In this document: positions 20,071-28,561 of the stretch, piece after piece
Layout: each line of letters opens with the position of its first letter
Numbering within the stretch: the stretch's first letter is position 1
From: an uncultured Lachnospiraceae bacterium
GTDB lineage: Bacteria > Bacillota > Clostridia > Lachnospirales > Lachnospiraceae
Assembly (NCBI GenBank): GCA_934292725.1
Contig: CAKQXY010000008.1
Span: forward strand, 32,519-96,518
DNA: 64,000 bases
Direction: 5' to 3'
Notes under the pieces: model-generated
Databases searched by the model: none
Told to the model about the DNA's origin: nothing
Seen by the model: only the letters and a program-made list of their open reading frames with translations
Made by a program: the position numbers and the translations under genes

Positions 20071-20099
20071 ATCATAGTATACATAGGAGGAAATAGCAA
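20071..20099 (-). promoter_or_regulatory. Promoter of the DUF1622 gene with inverted repeat
   Basis: Read on the minus strand, TTGCTA (20099-20094) and TATGAT (20076-20071) are 17 bases apart. A GTATAC/GTATAC inverted pair at 20056-20061 and 20077-20082, extended to eight of nine matching bases on each side, brackets the -10 element and could be an operator. Confidence 0.55.
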
Positions 20100-20142
20100 A
20101 TGATTTTTTATTCAATATGTAAAAGAAGCACCCAATAAAATA

Positions 20143-21339
20143 TTATTTTTCAAAATGAACATCAATTACCATAACTTCGCTATTTGTTCCAACGCGCATG
20201 TCAGGTCCGTAGACTCCAATGCCGGAAGTAACAAAGCTGTACATGCTGTCAATCATTTTCATGCCCCAGTAATTTTTCCACGCAAACGGCTGAACAATCG
20301 TCAGTGGGAAAAACTGGCCGGCATGTGTGTGGCCAGAAAGAACTATATCAACACCGTGCGCATTGTAATCAGACAGATGATCAGGTTCATGGCTTATAAT
20401 AAAAAGCGGCATAGATGGATCAAGATTCTTTGTGAGCTCATCAAGAGAAGCACGCTTTTTTGTTCCATTTCCTGTGCGCTTTTCATCAAGACGTCCAGTA
20501 AGATAAAAGCTGTTGTCTATTATTGCTGTCTCATCCTCAAGCACGTTAATATTGCTCTTTTCAAGAAACTCATACATGCGCGGATCGCGCGGTGCATTTC
20601 TTGAAGAGATTGGAAAACCGGCAATTAATGTCTCTGTCACATCATGGTTTCCAAATACAGCATATGTTCCGTAGGTGCTGTTTATCTGTGACAGGAGCAT
20701 TTCAAGGCGCTCTGGATTATCAAGCGCATCAAAGTTATTATCAAAAATATCTCCTGCAATCACAACAATATCAGCATTCTCAGAATTAATTGTATTAACC
20801 ATGTCCTCAATTTGGGAGCAGCCAACACTGTAGCCAAGATGAAAATCTCCAAGCAAAATCATTCGTAAATCTGTAAGCTTGCCAGCATCTTTTTGAATAG
20901 TGGCTTTATAGTGGGCGGTAGTCAGAATCTTAGCGTGAAAGCATCCATACACGGTAAAGCTGATACTAAGTAAAATGACAAGAAAGCCAAGTATAGTGTG
21001 AAGAAATAAAGCAGACAAAAGATGCTTTATTGATTTTATATAACGTGAAGCCAACTTTAGAAGCATCAAAAAAAGATCAGCTGTGAGAATAAAGAAAATC
21101 AGATAAATTAAGAAGCCAATCCAATAATTGCTGAATCGCAAAATCAAGAGCTGATAATCATTTTCAGGAAGAAATTTCCCTAAAAAAATGCTGGCAGCAA
21201 AGATTACTATTAGTCCGCACACAATAAAGTTAAAGGCGCGGCGCTTTGGAAGATATATCTTTTTTGTCCATCTGCAAAATGACCACATAACGTAGCCGCA
21301 GAGGATTATATAGACAGTTAGCATGAACCATTTCAGCAT
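20143..21339 (-). CDS. Membrane-anchored metallophosphoesterase (calcineurin-like, YkuE/YaeI type)
   Basis: A 398-residue protein with an N-terminal membrane region of four to five hydrophobic segments (about residues 1-130) and a C-terminal calcineurin-like phosphoesterase domain. The metal-binding motifs are all present: LLGDFHLGYS, VVIAGDIFDN, AVFGNHDV, ISHEPD and VLSGHTHAGQFFP. Related enzymes act on lipid or cell-envelope phosphoesters; the substrate here is unknown. It begins 9 bases after the LacI stop codon and is probably co-transcribed with that regulator. Confidence 0.9.
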   Translation of the reverse strand: MLKWFMLTVYIILCGYVMWSFCRWTKKIYLPKRRAFNFIVCGLIVIFAASIFLGKFLPENDYQLLILRFSNYWIGFLIYLIFFILTADLFLMLLKLASRYIKSIKHLLSALFLHTILGFLVILLSISFTVYGCFHAKILTTAHYKATIQKDAGKLTDLRMILLGDFHLGYSVGCSQIEDMVNTINSENADIVVIAGDIFDNNFDALDNPERLEMLLSQINSTYGTYAVFGNHDVTETLIAGFPISSRNAPRDPRMYEFLEKSNINVLEDETAIIDNSFYLTGRLDEKRTGNGTKKRASLDELTKNLDPSMPLFIISHEPDHLSDYNAHGVDIVLSGHTHAGQFFPLTIVQPFAWKNYWGMKMIDSMYSFVTSGIGVYGPDMRVGTNSEVMVIDVHFEK

Positions 21340-21348
21340 AAAGTTACC

Positions 21349-22365
21349 TTAACCTTTTTTGAGTGATCGTGTTGTGCCGCCATCCTCGAAAGTTACTGGA
21401 AGAAGTGTCAGGCTAGGGATCATAGAACGATCCTCTGTTGTGATAATCTCTACACATTTTGCGGCAAGCTGCGGCAGTGGTTGGCACATTGAGGAGACAA
21501 AAAGATCTTCTTTTGCCCCGCCAAATTTGCGGATACCGTCAAAACCAATAAGCTGTACATCTTCTGGGACACGGTATCCTTCCTTTTGCAAAAGCTTCTT
21601 GAATAGATAACCGTGATAATCTGTATGACAGAAAACTCCGTCAAAGGAAAGAGAGCCATCTGATTTTTTATGCTTATCAATAAATTGCTTCATCATGTCA
21701 ATAAAATTATCGCAATCTTCCATATCAAGAAAATCGGGAGTCAGATGATATTTTTTGCAAGCAGCCAAATAGCCATCTTTTCGTTTGTCAGATTCTCCAG
21801 GGAAGATAGAATGAAAACGAATGTATACTGGATGGCGACAGCCAAGCTCAAGCAGCTTTTCAATAGCCATCATGCTTCCATTATAATTATCTGAACCAAC
21901 ACGAGGAATGTTGCGGTTTTCAAAGAAGCGGTCGAAGACAACAATAGGAATATCAGGATTGATAAAATTTCCAATATCTGAGTAGGTCAGTGCAACGATT
22001 CCGTCAACTTTGTTTTGCGTTGCCAGATTTAAATAAGCAATCTCTTTTTCAGGAATACCATCTGAACAGCAAAGCATTGTTTTTAATCCTTTTTTGTATA
22101 AGGCATCCTCAATATAATCGGTAAAGGCTGCAAAAAAAGGATTTAGCATGTTGGGAATAATCACGGCAACTAGTCCTGTTTTCTTTGTTTTTAATCCTCG
22201 TGCATAGGTATTTATTTCATAGTGGAGGCTGGCAATGGCAGCTTCCACTTTCTTTTTATATTCCTCGCGCACAGTAATTCCGTTAATAACTTTAGATACG
22301 GTGCCAAGTGAAACTCCAGCCTTCTTAGCAACGTCTTTCATAGTGGGCGCGTTTGTTTTTGTCAT
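21349..22365 (-). CDS. LacI-family transcriptional regulator
   Basis: A 338-residue regulator with an N-terminal LacI helix-turn-helix (MKDVAKKAGVSLGTVSKVINGI), hinge (ARGLKTKKTGLVAVIIPN) and a periplasmic-binding-protein-like effector domain. It is divergent from the sugar transporter operon, and operator-like TGAAAC sites lie in the intergenic region, one directly upstream of its own ribosome site, so it probably represses both units until sugar binds. The ATG has AGGAGG 6 bases upstream. A fructan-derived sugar is the likely effector by context, which is inference. Confidence 0.93.
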   Translation of the reverse strand: MTKTNAPTMKDVAKKAGVSLGTVSKVINGITVREEYKKKVEAAIASLHYEINTYARGLKTKKTGLVAVIIPNMLNPFFAAFTDYIEDALYKKGLKTMLCCSDGIPEKEIAYLNLATQNKVDGIVALTYSDIGNFINPDIPIVVFDRFFENRNIPRVGSDNYNGSMMAIEKLLELGCRHPVYIRFHSIFPGESDKRKDGYLAACKKYHLTPDFLDMEDCDNFIDMMKQFIDKHKKSDGSLSFDGVFCHTDYHGYLFKKLLQKEGYRVPEDVQLIGFDGIRKFGGAKEDLFVSSMCQPLPQLAAKCVEIITTEDRSMIPSLTLLPVTFEDGGTTRSLKKG

Positions 22366-22376
22366 AAAGATCCTCC

Positions 22377-22388
22377 TGAAACATTATA
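22377..22388. promoter_or_regulatory. Operator-like site O1 (LacI family)
   Basis: TGAAACATTATA, a degenerate form of the perfect palindrome at 22571, lies just upstream of the ribosome site of the LacI gene. It could mediate autoregulation. Confidence 0.4.
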
Positions 22389-22439
22389 TTAATGAATAGT
22401 ATATCATAATTTATTTATAAATAGTATACCACAAAAATA

Positions 22440-22451
22440 TGAAACGTTATA
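22440..22451. promoter_or_regulatory. Operator-like site O2 (LacI family)
   Basis: TGAAACGTTATA matches the perfect palindrome at 22571 in ten of twelve positions. It is in the middle of the divergent intergenic region, suited to looping between sites. Confidence 0.45.
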
Positions 22452-22527
22452 TTGTTATATATGCACGAAAGTAAAATAATAAAATTGAATATAATGCATA
22501 TAAATGAGAAAAATACAAGAAAAATAG

Positions 22528-22556
22528 TTGACAATACGAAAAAACATAACTATAAT
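22528..22556 (+). promoter_or_regulatory. Promoter of the sugar transporter operon
   Basis: Perfect consensus TTGACA (22528-22533) and TATAAT (22551-22556) with a 17-base spacer, followed at once by the operator at 22571. A consensus promoter placed before a repressor site suggests strong expression when induced. Confidence 0.85.
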
Positions 22557-22570
22557 GAGAAACACAAACA

Positions 22571-22582
22571 TGAAACGTTTCA
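22571..22582. promoter_or_regulatory. Main LacI-family operator
   Basis: TGAAACGTTTCA is a perfect 12-bp palindrome with the central CG typical of LacI-family operators. It begins 15 bases after the -10 element, so bound repressor would block initiation. A CcpA-type role is possible because the core resembles a cre site. Confidence 0.7.
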
Positions 22583-22617
22583 AGTAACACTCAAAGTAAA
22601 AGAAAGAAGGGAAGAGA

Positions 22618-23559
22618 ATGAAGAAGGCAAAACAAGGAGCAGTGCCTGTTCCGAAAAAAAATCTGTGGAAGCAAATCGCAAAGCATTGGGAGTTTTATGT
22701 GCTGCTGCTTCCAGGCATCATTCTGACAATTATTTTTAAATATGTTCCAATGTATGGTGTACAGATTGCTTTCCGTGATTACAATCCAGTTGGAGGCTTT
22801 TTTGGAAGCCCGTGGGTAGGATTGAAATGGTTTGAGCGTTTCTTTAATAATTATAACAGTATGCGAATGATTAAAAATACTGTATTGTTGAGTCTTTACA
22901 GTATTTTGTGGACATTTCCAATTCCGATTATACTGGCACTTTTAATCAATCAGGTGAAGTGGAAAAAGTTCCAGCGTGTTTCGCAGACGATCCTCTATGC
23001 ACCTCATTTTATTTCAACCATGATCCTGTGTGGTATGCTTCGTATTTTCCTTTCTCCATATGGAGGACTGATCAGTACAATCATTCAGGCATTCGGCGGA
23101 AAAGCAACTAACTTAATTGACTCGGCATCTGCATTTCGCAGCATTTACATTTCATCAAGTGTATGGCAGGATGCCGGCTGGGGAACTATCATCTATATCG
23201 CAACGTTATCAAGTGTAGATGCCTCATTGCATGAAGCTGCAAGAGTGGACGGAGCAACACCACTTCAGAGAATCCTTTATATCGATATTCCAGAGCTTGT
23301 TCCTGTTATTGTAATTCAGCTGATTATGTCGTTTGGAAATTTGATGAATGTAGGATTTGAAAAGGCATATCTGCTTCAGACTAGCTTAAACAAGGCAACA
23401 TCTGAAATTATCGCAACTTATGTATATGAGCAGGGTCTTTTAAAGGCAATGTACAGTTTTTCAACCGCAGTGGGATTATTTAATACTGTTGTTAATATAG
23501 TATTGCTGGTTGTGGTGAACACGGTATGTAAACGACTGTCAGATGTAAGCTTTATTTAA
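22618..23559 (+). CDS. CUT1 sugar ABC transporter permease (LplB type)
   Basis: A 313-residue integral membrane permease with six expected helices. The start (WKQIAKHWEFYVLLLPGIILTIIFKYVPMYGVQIAFRDYNP) is characteristic of the LplB/multi-sugar subgroup. The cytoplasmic EAA loop for ATPase contact is EAARVDGATPLQRILYIDIP. It is the first gene of the operon and pairs with the next permease. No ATPase gene lies in the locus, as usual for CUT1 systems that share an MsmX-type ATPase encoded elsewhere. Confidence 0.93.
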   Translation: MKKAKQGAVPVPKKNLWKQIAKHWEFYVLLLPGIILTIIFKYVPMYGVQIAFRDYNPVGGFFGSPWVGLKWFERFFNNYNSMRMIKNTVLLSLYSILWTFPIPIILALLINQVKWKKFQRVSQTILYAPHFISTMILCGMLRIFLSPYGGLISTIIQAFGGKATNLIDSASAFRSIYISSSVWQDAGWGTIIYIATLSSVDASLHEAARVDGATPLQRILYIDIPELVPVIVIQLIMSFGNLMNVGFEKAYLLQTSLNKATSEIIATYVYEQGLLKAMYSFSTAVGLFNTVVNIVLLVVVNTVCKRLSDVSFI

Positions 23560-23575
23560 AAGGGGGAATAGAGAT

Positions 23576-24478
23576 ATGGCAAGCAATATGAAAAGAAAAA
23601 AGAAATCTTCCGAGAAAACATTTGACATTATCAATGGTGCATTTTTGTTGATTCTTGTTATCTTGGTAGCGTATCCGCTGTACTATGTATTAATTGCGTC
23701 AATCTCCGATCCATATGAGGTTTATGCAGGAAGGACATTCTTATTGCCGTCGAAGATTACATTTGAGGGTTACAAGAGAGTTTTTAAGGAAAGTTCTATT
23801 GCAGGCGGCTATCTAAACAGTATTTATTATACTGTTCTTGGAACAGTTGTATCTGTTGCACTTGTATTGACGACAGGCTACTGCATGTCAAAAAAGACGC
23901 TTCCATTTCGACGTGCAATCATGATCTTCTATGTTATTACAATGTATGTTGGTGGTGGATTGATTCCAACTTACTTGGTTGTATCAAAGATGCATATGCT
24001 TAATAGTGTTTGGGCACTTATTCTTCCTGGCGGTGTATCTGTTTACAATGTCATTGTAACAAGAACATTTTTTGAGACAAGCATTCCACAAGAGTTATAT
24101 GAGGCGGCATCTATTGATGGAAGTGGAAATATCCGTACTTTTGTAAAGATTGCGCTTCCGCTTGCAAAGCCTATTATTGCAGTAATGGTGATATTTACAA
24201 TGGTTGCTTATTGGAATGACTGGTTTACCGCACTTATTTATATGCAGGAAAAAAGCAGATATCCATTGCAGCTTGTTCTTCGCCAGATTTTGATTCAAAG
24301 TCAGGCGATGGCCAGTATGATGGGCAATATGGATGGTGGTTATGCAGAAGCAAACAAGCTGACAGAGCTGATTAAGTTTGCATCAATTGTAGTAGGATCA
24401 GTGCCGATGCTGATTGCGTATCCATTTGTACAGAAGTATTTTGAAAAGGGTTTTATGGCAGGAGCTGTAAAGGGTTGA
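23576..24478 (+). CDS. CUT1 sugar ABC transporter permease (YtcP/AraQ type)
   Basis: A 300-residue permease forming the second half of the channel. It has the EAA loop YEAASIDGSGNIRTFVKIALPLAKP and ends with the usual FVQKYFEKGFMAGAVKG. An AGGGGGA ribosome site precedes the ATG, 16 bases after the first permease. The late extension with AMASMMGNMDGGYAEANKL is typical of the oligosaccharide subgroup. The substrate is suggested only by the neighbouring fructan enzymes. Confidence 0.93.
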   Translation: MASNMKRKKKSSEKTFDIINGAFLLILVILVAYPLYYVLIASISDPYEVYAGRTFLLPSKITFEGYKRVFKESSIAGGYLNSIYYTVLGTVVSVALVLTTGYCMSKKTLPFRRAIMIFYVITMYVGGGLIPTYLVVSKMHMLNSVWALILPGGVSVYNVIVTRTFFETSIPQELYEAASIDGSGNIRTFVKIALPLAKPIIAVMVIFTMVAYWNDWFTALIYMQEKSRYPLQLVLRQILIQSQAMASMMGNMDGGYAEANKLTELIKFASIVVGSVPMLIAYPFVQKYFEKGFMAGAVKG

Positions 24479-24553
24479 TTTAACGAAATGTTAATACAAT
24501 AAAAAGGTTACAAAAAACAACAATATATAATTTTTTTTAAGGAGGACTTTGTA

Positions 24554-26143
24554 ATGAAAAAGGCAAACAAAATGATGGCACTTACCATGGTAGCAGCGAT
24601 GCTGGTTCCTCAGATGGCATTTGCAGGTGAATCTGAGCAGACCACATTCAACATTTTTGCAGGCGTCAGCGCGTTATCACCAGACAATAGTGAGAAGCCG
24701 CTTGTGCAGCAGATGAATGAGGCAATGGGTGTAAGCATTGACTGGAACTGTGTATCAGGTGATACGTTGACTGAGAAGAAGAATCTTATTTTAAATGCAG
24801 GCGTTGATATGCCAGATGCATTTATGGCAGCAGAGTTATCTGACTATGAGCTGATTAATTATGGTGGATATGGTGTGCTGATTCCTCTTGAAGATTACAT
24901 CAACGAGGAGACAATGCCTAATCTGACAGCATTGGCAGAGAAGAGACCAGAGCTTCTTGCTACAGCAACTATGCCAGACGGTCACATCTATGGACTTCCA
25001 GGTATTTCTGAGATGGGTTACATTGATGATGATGGTACATATATTGGAATCGGTGCTATTCCGCAGTTTACTGCAATCAATAAGGATTGGCTGGAGGCAG
25101 TTGGAATGGAAATGCCAACAACACTCGATGAACTCCATGATGTACTTGTTGCATTTAAGGAAAATGACTGCAATGGAAATGGTGATGCAACTGATGAAAT
25201 TCCGCTTTCCTTTATGGCAAACAATTGGTGTGCTGGAATGACAACATTGTTTGCAGGATTTGGCTTTACCGATTACAATGCAGATCACAGAGCAATTGAC
25301 AATGGAAAGGTATACTATCAGGCAACTAGCGAGAATTACAAGAATGCAATTTCTTATTTCCATAAGTGGTTTGAGGAAGGCTTGATTGACATTGAAGTAT
25401 TTTCTCAGGATTCCAGCCAGTATATTGCAAAGGGCAATGGAGAGGATGCAAGACTGGGCGTGTTCACCTGGTGGGAAATTCCAGAGGTTGTAGGAAATGA
25501 CAGAGCAGCAAGCTATGAGTATCTGCCGATTTTAGATGGTCCGGACGGAACACACCATGTTAACTTGAATGAGTGTGGAACAACAAGCCATGGCAGCTTT
25601 TCAATTACAAGCGCGTGTGAAAATCCAGAACTTTTGTTAAAGTGGGTTGATCAAATGTATGAGCCACTCAACAGTATGCAGGCAATTTATGGTGCAATCG
25701 GTTCTTATTGGAGCGAAGAGCCAGATGAAAATGGCTGCTACACGATGAGAGATTTAAAGGATGGCGAGACAGCAGGTGAGCTGAAGTCAAAGAATGAATT
25801 GTTGGGACCTACAGAGCAGCTGACAGAGGATTATGGTAAGTACTATTATCTTGAGGATCGTGCACAGCAAAGAATTGATGATACACGTGATTTCTGGTTC
25901 CAGTATGTAGATTCTACAGAGTATTATCCATCTGTTGTGTTTACAGAAGAAGAAACAAATATCATTAATGACTATTTAAGTGATTTAAAGGCATTGACAG
26001 AGGAAAAAACTGCTCACTGGCTTACAGATGGCGGTATCGAAGATGAGTGGGACGATTATGTTTCCGCAATGGACAGCATGGGACTGCAAGAAGTTGTTGC
26101 AGCATGGCAGGCTGCATATGACCGTTATGTAGAGGCTCAGTAA
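24554..26143 (+). CDS. Extracellular sugar-binding protein of the ABC transporter
   Basis: A 529-residue solute-binding protein of the large type that pairs with LplB/YtcP permeases. The N-terminus MKKANKMMALTMVAAMLVPQMAFAGESEQ is a Sec signal peptide with a likely cleavage after AFA, but it has no cysteine lipobox, so the usual lipoprotein anchor of Gram-positive binding proteins is missing. The mature part is acidic, and runs through PLVQQMNEAMGVSIDWNCVSGD typical of the family. A strong AAGGAGG site precedes the ATG, consistent with high expression. Two stable hairpins follow the gene. Confidence 0.92.
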   Translation: MKKANKMMALTMVAAMLVPQMAFAGESEQTTFNIFAGVSALSPDNSEKPLVQQMNEAMGVSIDWNCVSGDTLTEKKNLILNAGVDMPDAFMAAELSDYELINYGGYGVLIPLEDYINEETMPNLTALAEKRPELLATATMPDGHIYGLPGISEMGYIDDDGTYIGIGAIPQFTAINKDWLEAVGMEMPTTLDELHDVLVAFKENDCNGNGDATDEIPLSFMANNWCAGMTTLFAGFGFTDYNADHRAIDNGKVYYQATSENYKNAISYFHKWFEEGLIDIEVFSQDSSQYIAKGNGEDARLGVFTWWEIPEVVGNDRAASYEYLPILDGPDGTHHVNLNECGTTSHGSFSITSACENPELLLKWVDQMYEPLNSMQAIYGAIGSYWSEEPDENGCYTMRDLKDGETAGELKSKNELLGPTEQLTEDYGKYYYLEDRAQQRIDDTRDFWFQYVDSTEYYPSVVFTEEETNIINDYLSDLKALTEEKTAHWLTDGGIEDEWDDYVSAMDSMGLQEVVAAWQAAYDRYVEAQ

Positions 26144-26162
26144 AAAAAGACCTGAGAAAATG

Positions 26163-26223
26163 GGGCAGGCATGAAAATGCCTGCCCTTGCTGTATCCGTG
26201 AACGATGATAAACATTTCACGGA
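26163..26223 (+). terminator. Tandem hairpins between binding-protein and hydrolase genes
   Basis: A perfect 10-bp stem GGGCAGGCAT/ATGCCTGCCC with a GAAA loop (26163-26186) is followed by TCCGTGA/TCACGGA (26195-26223). The T content after the stems is low. They may act as a partial terminator or as a 3' stabiliser that raises binding-protein mRNA above the downstream enzyme mRNA. Confidence 0.6.
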
Positions 26224-26309
26224 CAGAGCAGGGGCAGGGAGTGGATGAAAAAGAATATAAATTATAGCAAAGAAGTACAACAAAGGGTCAATATCAAAGG
26301 AGGATGAAA

Positions 26310-28391
26310 ATGTTATCACAGTTTAAGATGAATCCGGATCCAGCGTATCAAAACAGGATAATTCCTGAAAGAGAGGATGCTTCTTTTTTTGATGGATATT
26401 CGGTGTGGTTTTATAAGGAGCAGGGAGAACTGCAGCAGGCCGAGGCTTTTACACTTGAATTTGAAATTGCTCCATTTGGTATTTCAAGTGAAGGTGATGC
26501 TGTATTTTCCTGTATGGATCGAAAAACAAGTGAAGGAATGGCAGTAAGACTGACATCAGATCGAAAGGTTGAAGTGGTTCTTGGTTTTGGTGGACGACAG
26601 CTTGTATTTTATTCCATTCGTGAGAATGTTGATATGGGAAAATGGAATCATATAGTTGTGATTTACCGTTTTCGTGAAGGCTGGTGTGATCTGGTTGTCA
26701 ACGGCATTTTATCAAATCGTTTACAGTTTGGCCGTTTTCAGAAGATCAAATGGCCGAGACATCCGATTTTTATCGGAAAAGATGCCGATAAGGATTGTTT
26801 GACACCTCAGATGGGTGTTTTCTGGGGATGGATGAAAAATATACAATTTTTATCAGAAGCAGTTTCAATTGAACAAGCTATAAAAGATTCAAAAAGAGAA
26901 AATTCTTTAGAGAAAGTATTATACACGCCAAACAGAACAAGATTTTTAGATGATGTAAACCGCCCACAATATCATTTGATTGAACCAGAAAAATGGATGA
27001 ATGAGCCGCATGCACCATTTTTTTTCAATGGTTATTATCATATCTTTTATCAGGCAAATTTGCATGCACCTATATGGGATTCAATCCAGTGGGGACATCT
27101 GGCAAGCAAAGATATGGTTCATTGGCATGATCTGCCATTGGCGCTGCAGTCAGAAAATGGTTTTTATGATGAGCTTGGATGCTGGTCAGGAAGTGGACTA
27201 GTTGATAAAGATGGTGTGCCGCGCATTTATTACACAGCTGGAAATAGTAATCGTTTCCCTAATCAGGCAGTTGCATTGGCACAGCCGGAAGACACAGAAG
27301 AAGATCCGCTTTTAAAGAAATGGAAAAAATATCCGTCATTAATAAAAGAACAGGATATAGGCTGGTTGGGAGAATTTCGTGATCCTTTTGTTTGGATAGA
27401 GAATGATAGTTACTTTATGCTAGTTGGTACAGGTGATGAGCACAATGGAGGTGGAAATGCAGCATTGTACGCGTCTTCTGACGGATTGCATTGGGGTTCA
27501 TGTGGAATGCTTGTTGATTATGATTATGAGAGTAATCAAAGATGTGGTCATGTGTGGGAACTTCCTGTGTTGCTGCCGCTTCGAGATGATTCTGGAAAGA
27601 TTGTATGTCATATTATGATATTTTGTGCCTGCCAAATTGAACATGATATTGTTGAAACATATTATTTTCTTGGAAACTGGGATGCGTCAAAGCGAACATT
27701 CACAAAGTGGAATGATCGTGCACAACTTCTAGATCTTGGACATGGTACTTTTACTGGACCAAGTGGATTTGTTACACCAGACAAACGAAGCGTTGTGCTT
27801 ACAATCGCGCAGGGAAAAAGATCCTTTTATGATGAATATCATGCAGGTTGGGCACATAATGGCGGGCTTCCTTTGCAGCTTTGGTGGGATAATGGTCTAA
27901 AAATGCAGCCGGTTCGTGAGATTTTATCATGCAGAGAAAAAATGCTCATTGAACTGACAGATTGCAGTATCGAAGAGCTGAATAATGATTTGGAACAGAT
28001 TCATTCTAATCGTATGTATGTAAAGCTGAGTACAGATGCTGATGAAATAGTAATCAATACGGAAAGTGTCTTGGATGCGTCAAAGTCTGTTCAGGTAGTG
28101 TATAACCGCGATACAAAACATTTCTTTGCACGAAACGCAGAAGGAAAGGAAATTTCAAGATTTCGCGATTCATGTGATTTAGTTGAAGTTGAGGGAGAAA
28201 TTACGATAGAGTATTTTCTGGATCATTCGATGATTGAGGTTTATTTAAACCAGAAAAAAGCAATGACACTTAGAAATTATGTGGCAGGCGGAGAACGAAA
28301 AATCAGCGTAAGCTCAAGCAGCACCAATGCAAGAGTTAGTTCTATACAGCTTTGGAATATGCAAAGTGCTTATGATGAAAAAGAGTCTTGA
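26310..28391 (+). CDS. GH32-family protein with N-terminal LamG-like domain and variant active site
   Basis: A 693-residue cytoplasmic protein: an N-terminal concanavalin/LamG-like domain (about residues 10-195), a GH32 five-blade propeller and a C-terminal beta-sandwich. In the propeller, the position of the canonical WMNDPNG nucleophile motif reads WMNEPHAPFFFNG (near residue 229), so Asp is Glu and Asn-Gly is replaced. The transition-state motif FRDPFVW (near 356) and the acid/base Glu in VWELP (near 416) remain. It is likely a fructoside-active enzyme of altered specificity. The ATG at 26310 lies 6 bases after AGGAGG; the ATG at 26304 abuts it. No signal peptide. Confidence 0.82.
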   Translation: MLSQFKMNPDPAYQNRIIPEREDASFFDGYSVWFYKEQGELQQAEAFTLEFEIAPFGISSEGDAVFSCMDRKTSEGMAVRLTSDRKVEVVLGFGGRQLVFYSIRENVDMGKWNHIVVIYRFREGWCDLVVNGILSNRLQFGRFQKIKWPRHPIFIGKDADKDCLTPQMGVFWGWMKNIQFLSEAVSIEQAIKDSKRENSLEKVLYTPNRTRFLDDVNRPQYHLIEPEKWMNEPHAPFFFNGYYHIFYQANLHAPIWDSIQWGHLASKDMVHWHDLPLALQSENGFYDELGCWSGSGLVDKDGVPRIYYTAGNSNRFPNQAVALAQPEDTEEDPLLKKWKKYPSLIKEQDIGWLGEFRDPFVWIENDSYFMLVGTGDEHNGGGNAALYASSDGLHWGSCGMLVDYDYESNQRCGHVWELPVLLPLRDDSGKIVCHIMIFCACQIEHDIVETYYFLGNWDASKRTFTKWNDRAQLLDLGHGTFTGPSGFVTPDKRSVVLTIAQGKRSFYDEYHAGWAHNGGLPLQLWWDNGLKMQPVREILSCREKMLIELTDCSIEELNNDLEQIHSNRMYVKLSTDADEIVINTESVLDASKSVQVVYNRDTKHFFARNAEGKEISRFRDSCDLVEVEGEITIEYFLDHSMIEVYLNQKKAMTLRNYVAGGERKISVSSSSTNARVSSIQLWNMQSAYDEKES

Positions 28392-28415
28392 CAAGATATA
28401 TAAACTTGGTAAAAT
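28388..28415 (+). promoter_or_regulatory. Possible promoter upstream of the second GH32 gene, distal
   Basis: TTGACA (28388-28393), overlapping the stop codon of the preceding gene, and TAAAAT (28410-28415) with a 16-base spacer. Confidence 0.5.
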
Positions 28416-28465
28416 AGCACAAAAAATAACATGAAAAATTGCTGTTTTGCCAATGTGTTAAGCGG

Positions 28466-28495
28466 TTGACACAAATGGTATTTCGCGTATATACT
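28466..28495 (+). promoter_or_regulatory. Possible promoter upstream of the second GH32 gene, proximal
   Basis: TTGACA (28466-28471) and TATACT (28490-28495) with an 18-base spacer. With the distal one it means the GH32, fructokinase and GH172 genes can be transcribed separately from the transporter. No clear TGAAACGTTTCA-type operator is near. Confidence 0.6.
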
Positions 28496-28561
28496 TACAG
28501 TGTAAGATAGGTGCGCAAACGAATTTAATAATAATAATAAAGACAGCAAAAGGGAGGAAAT

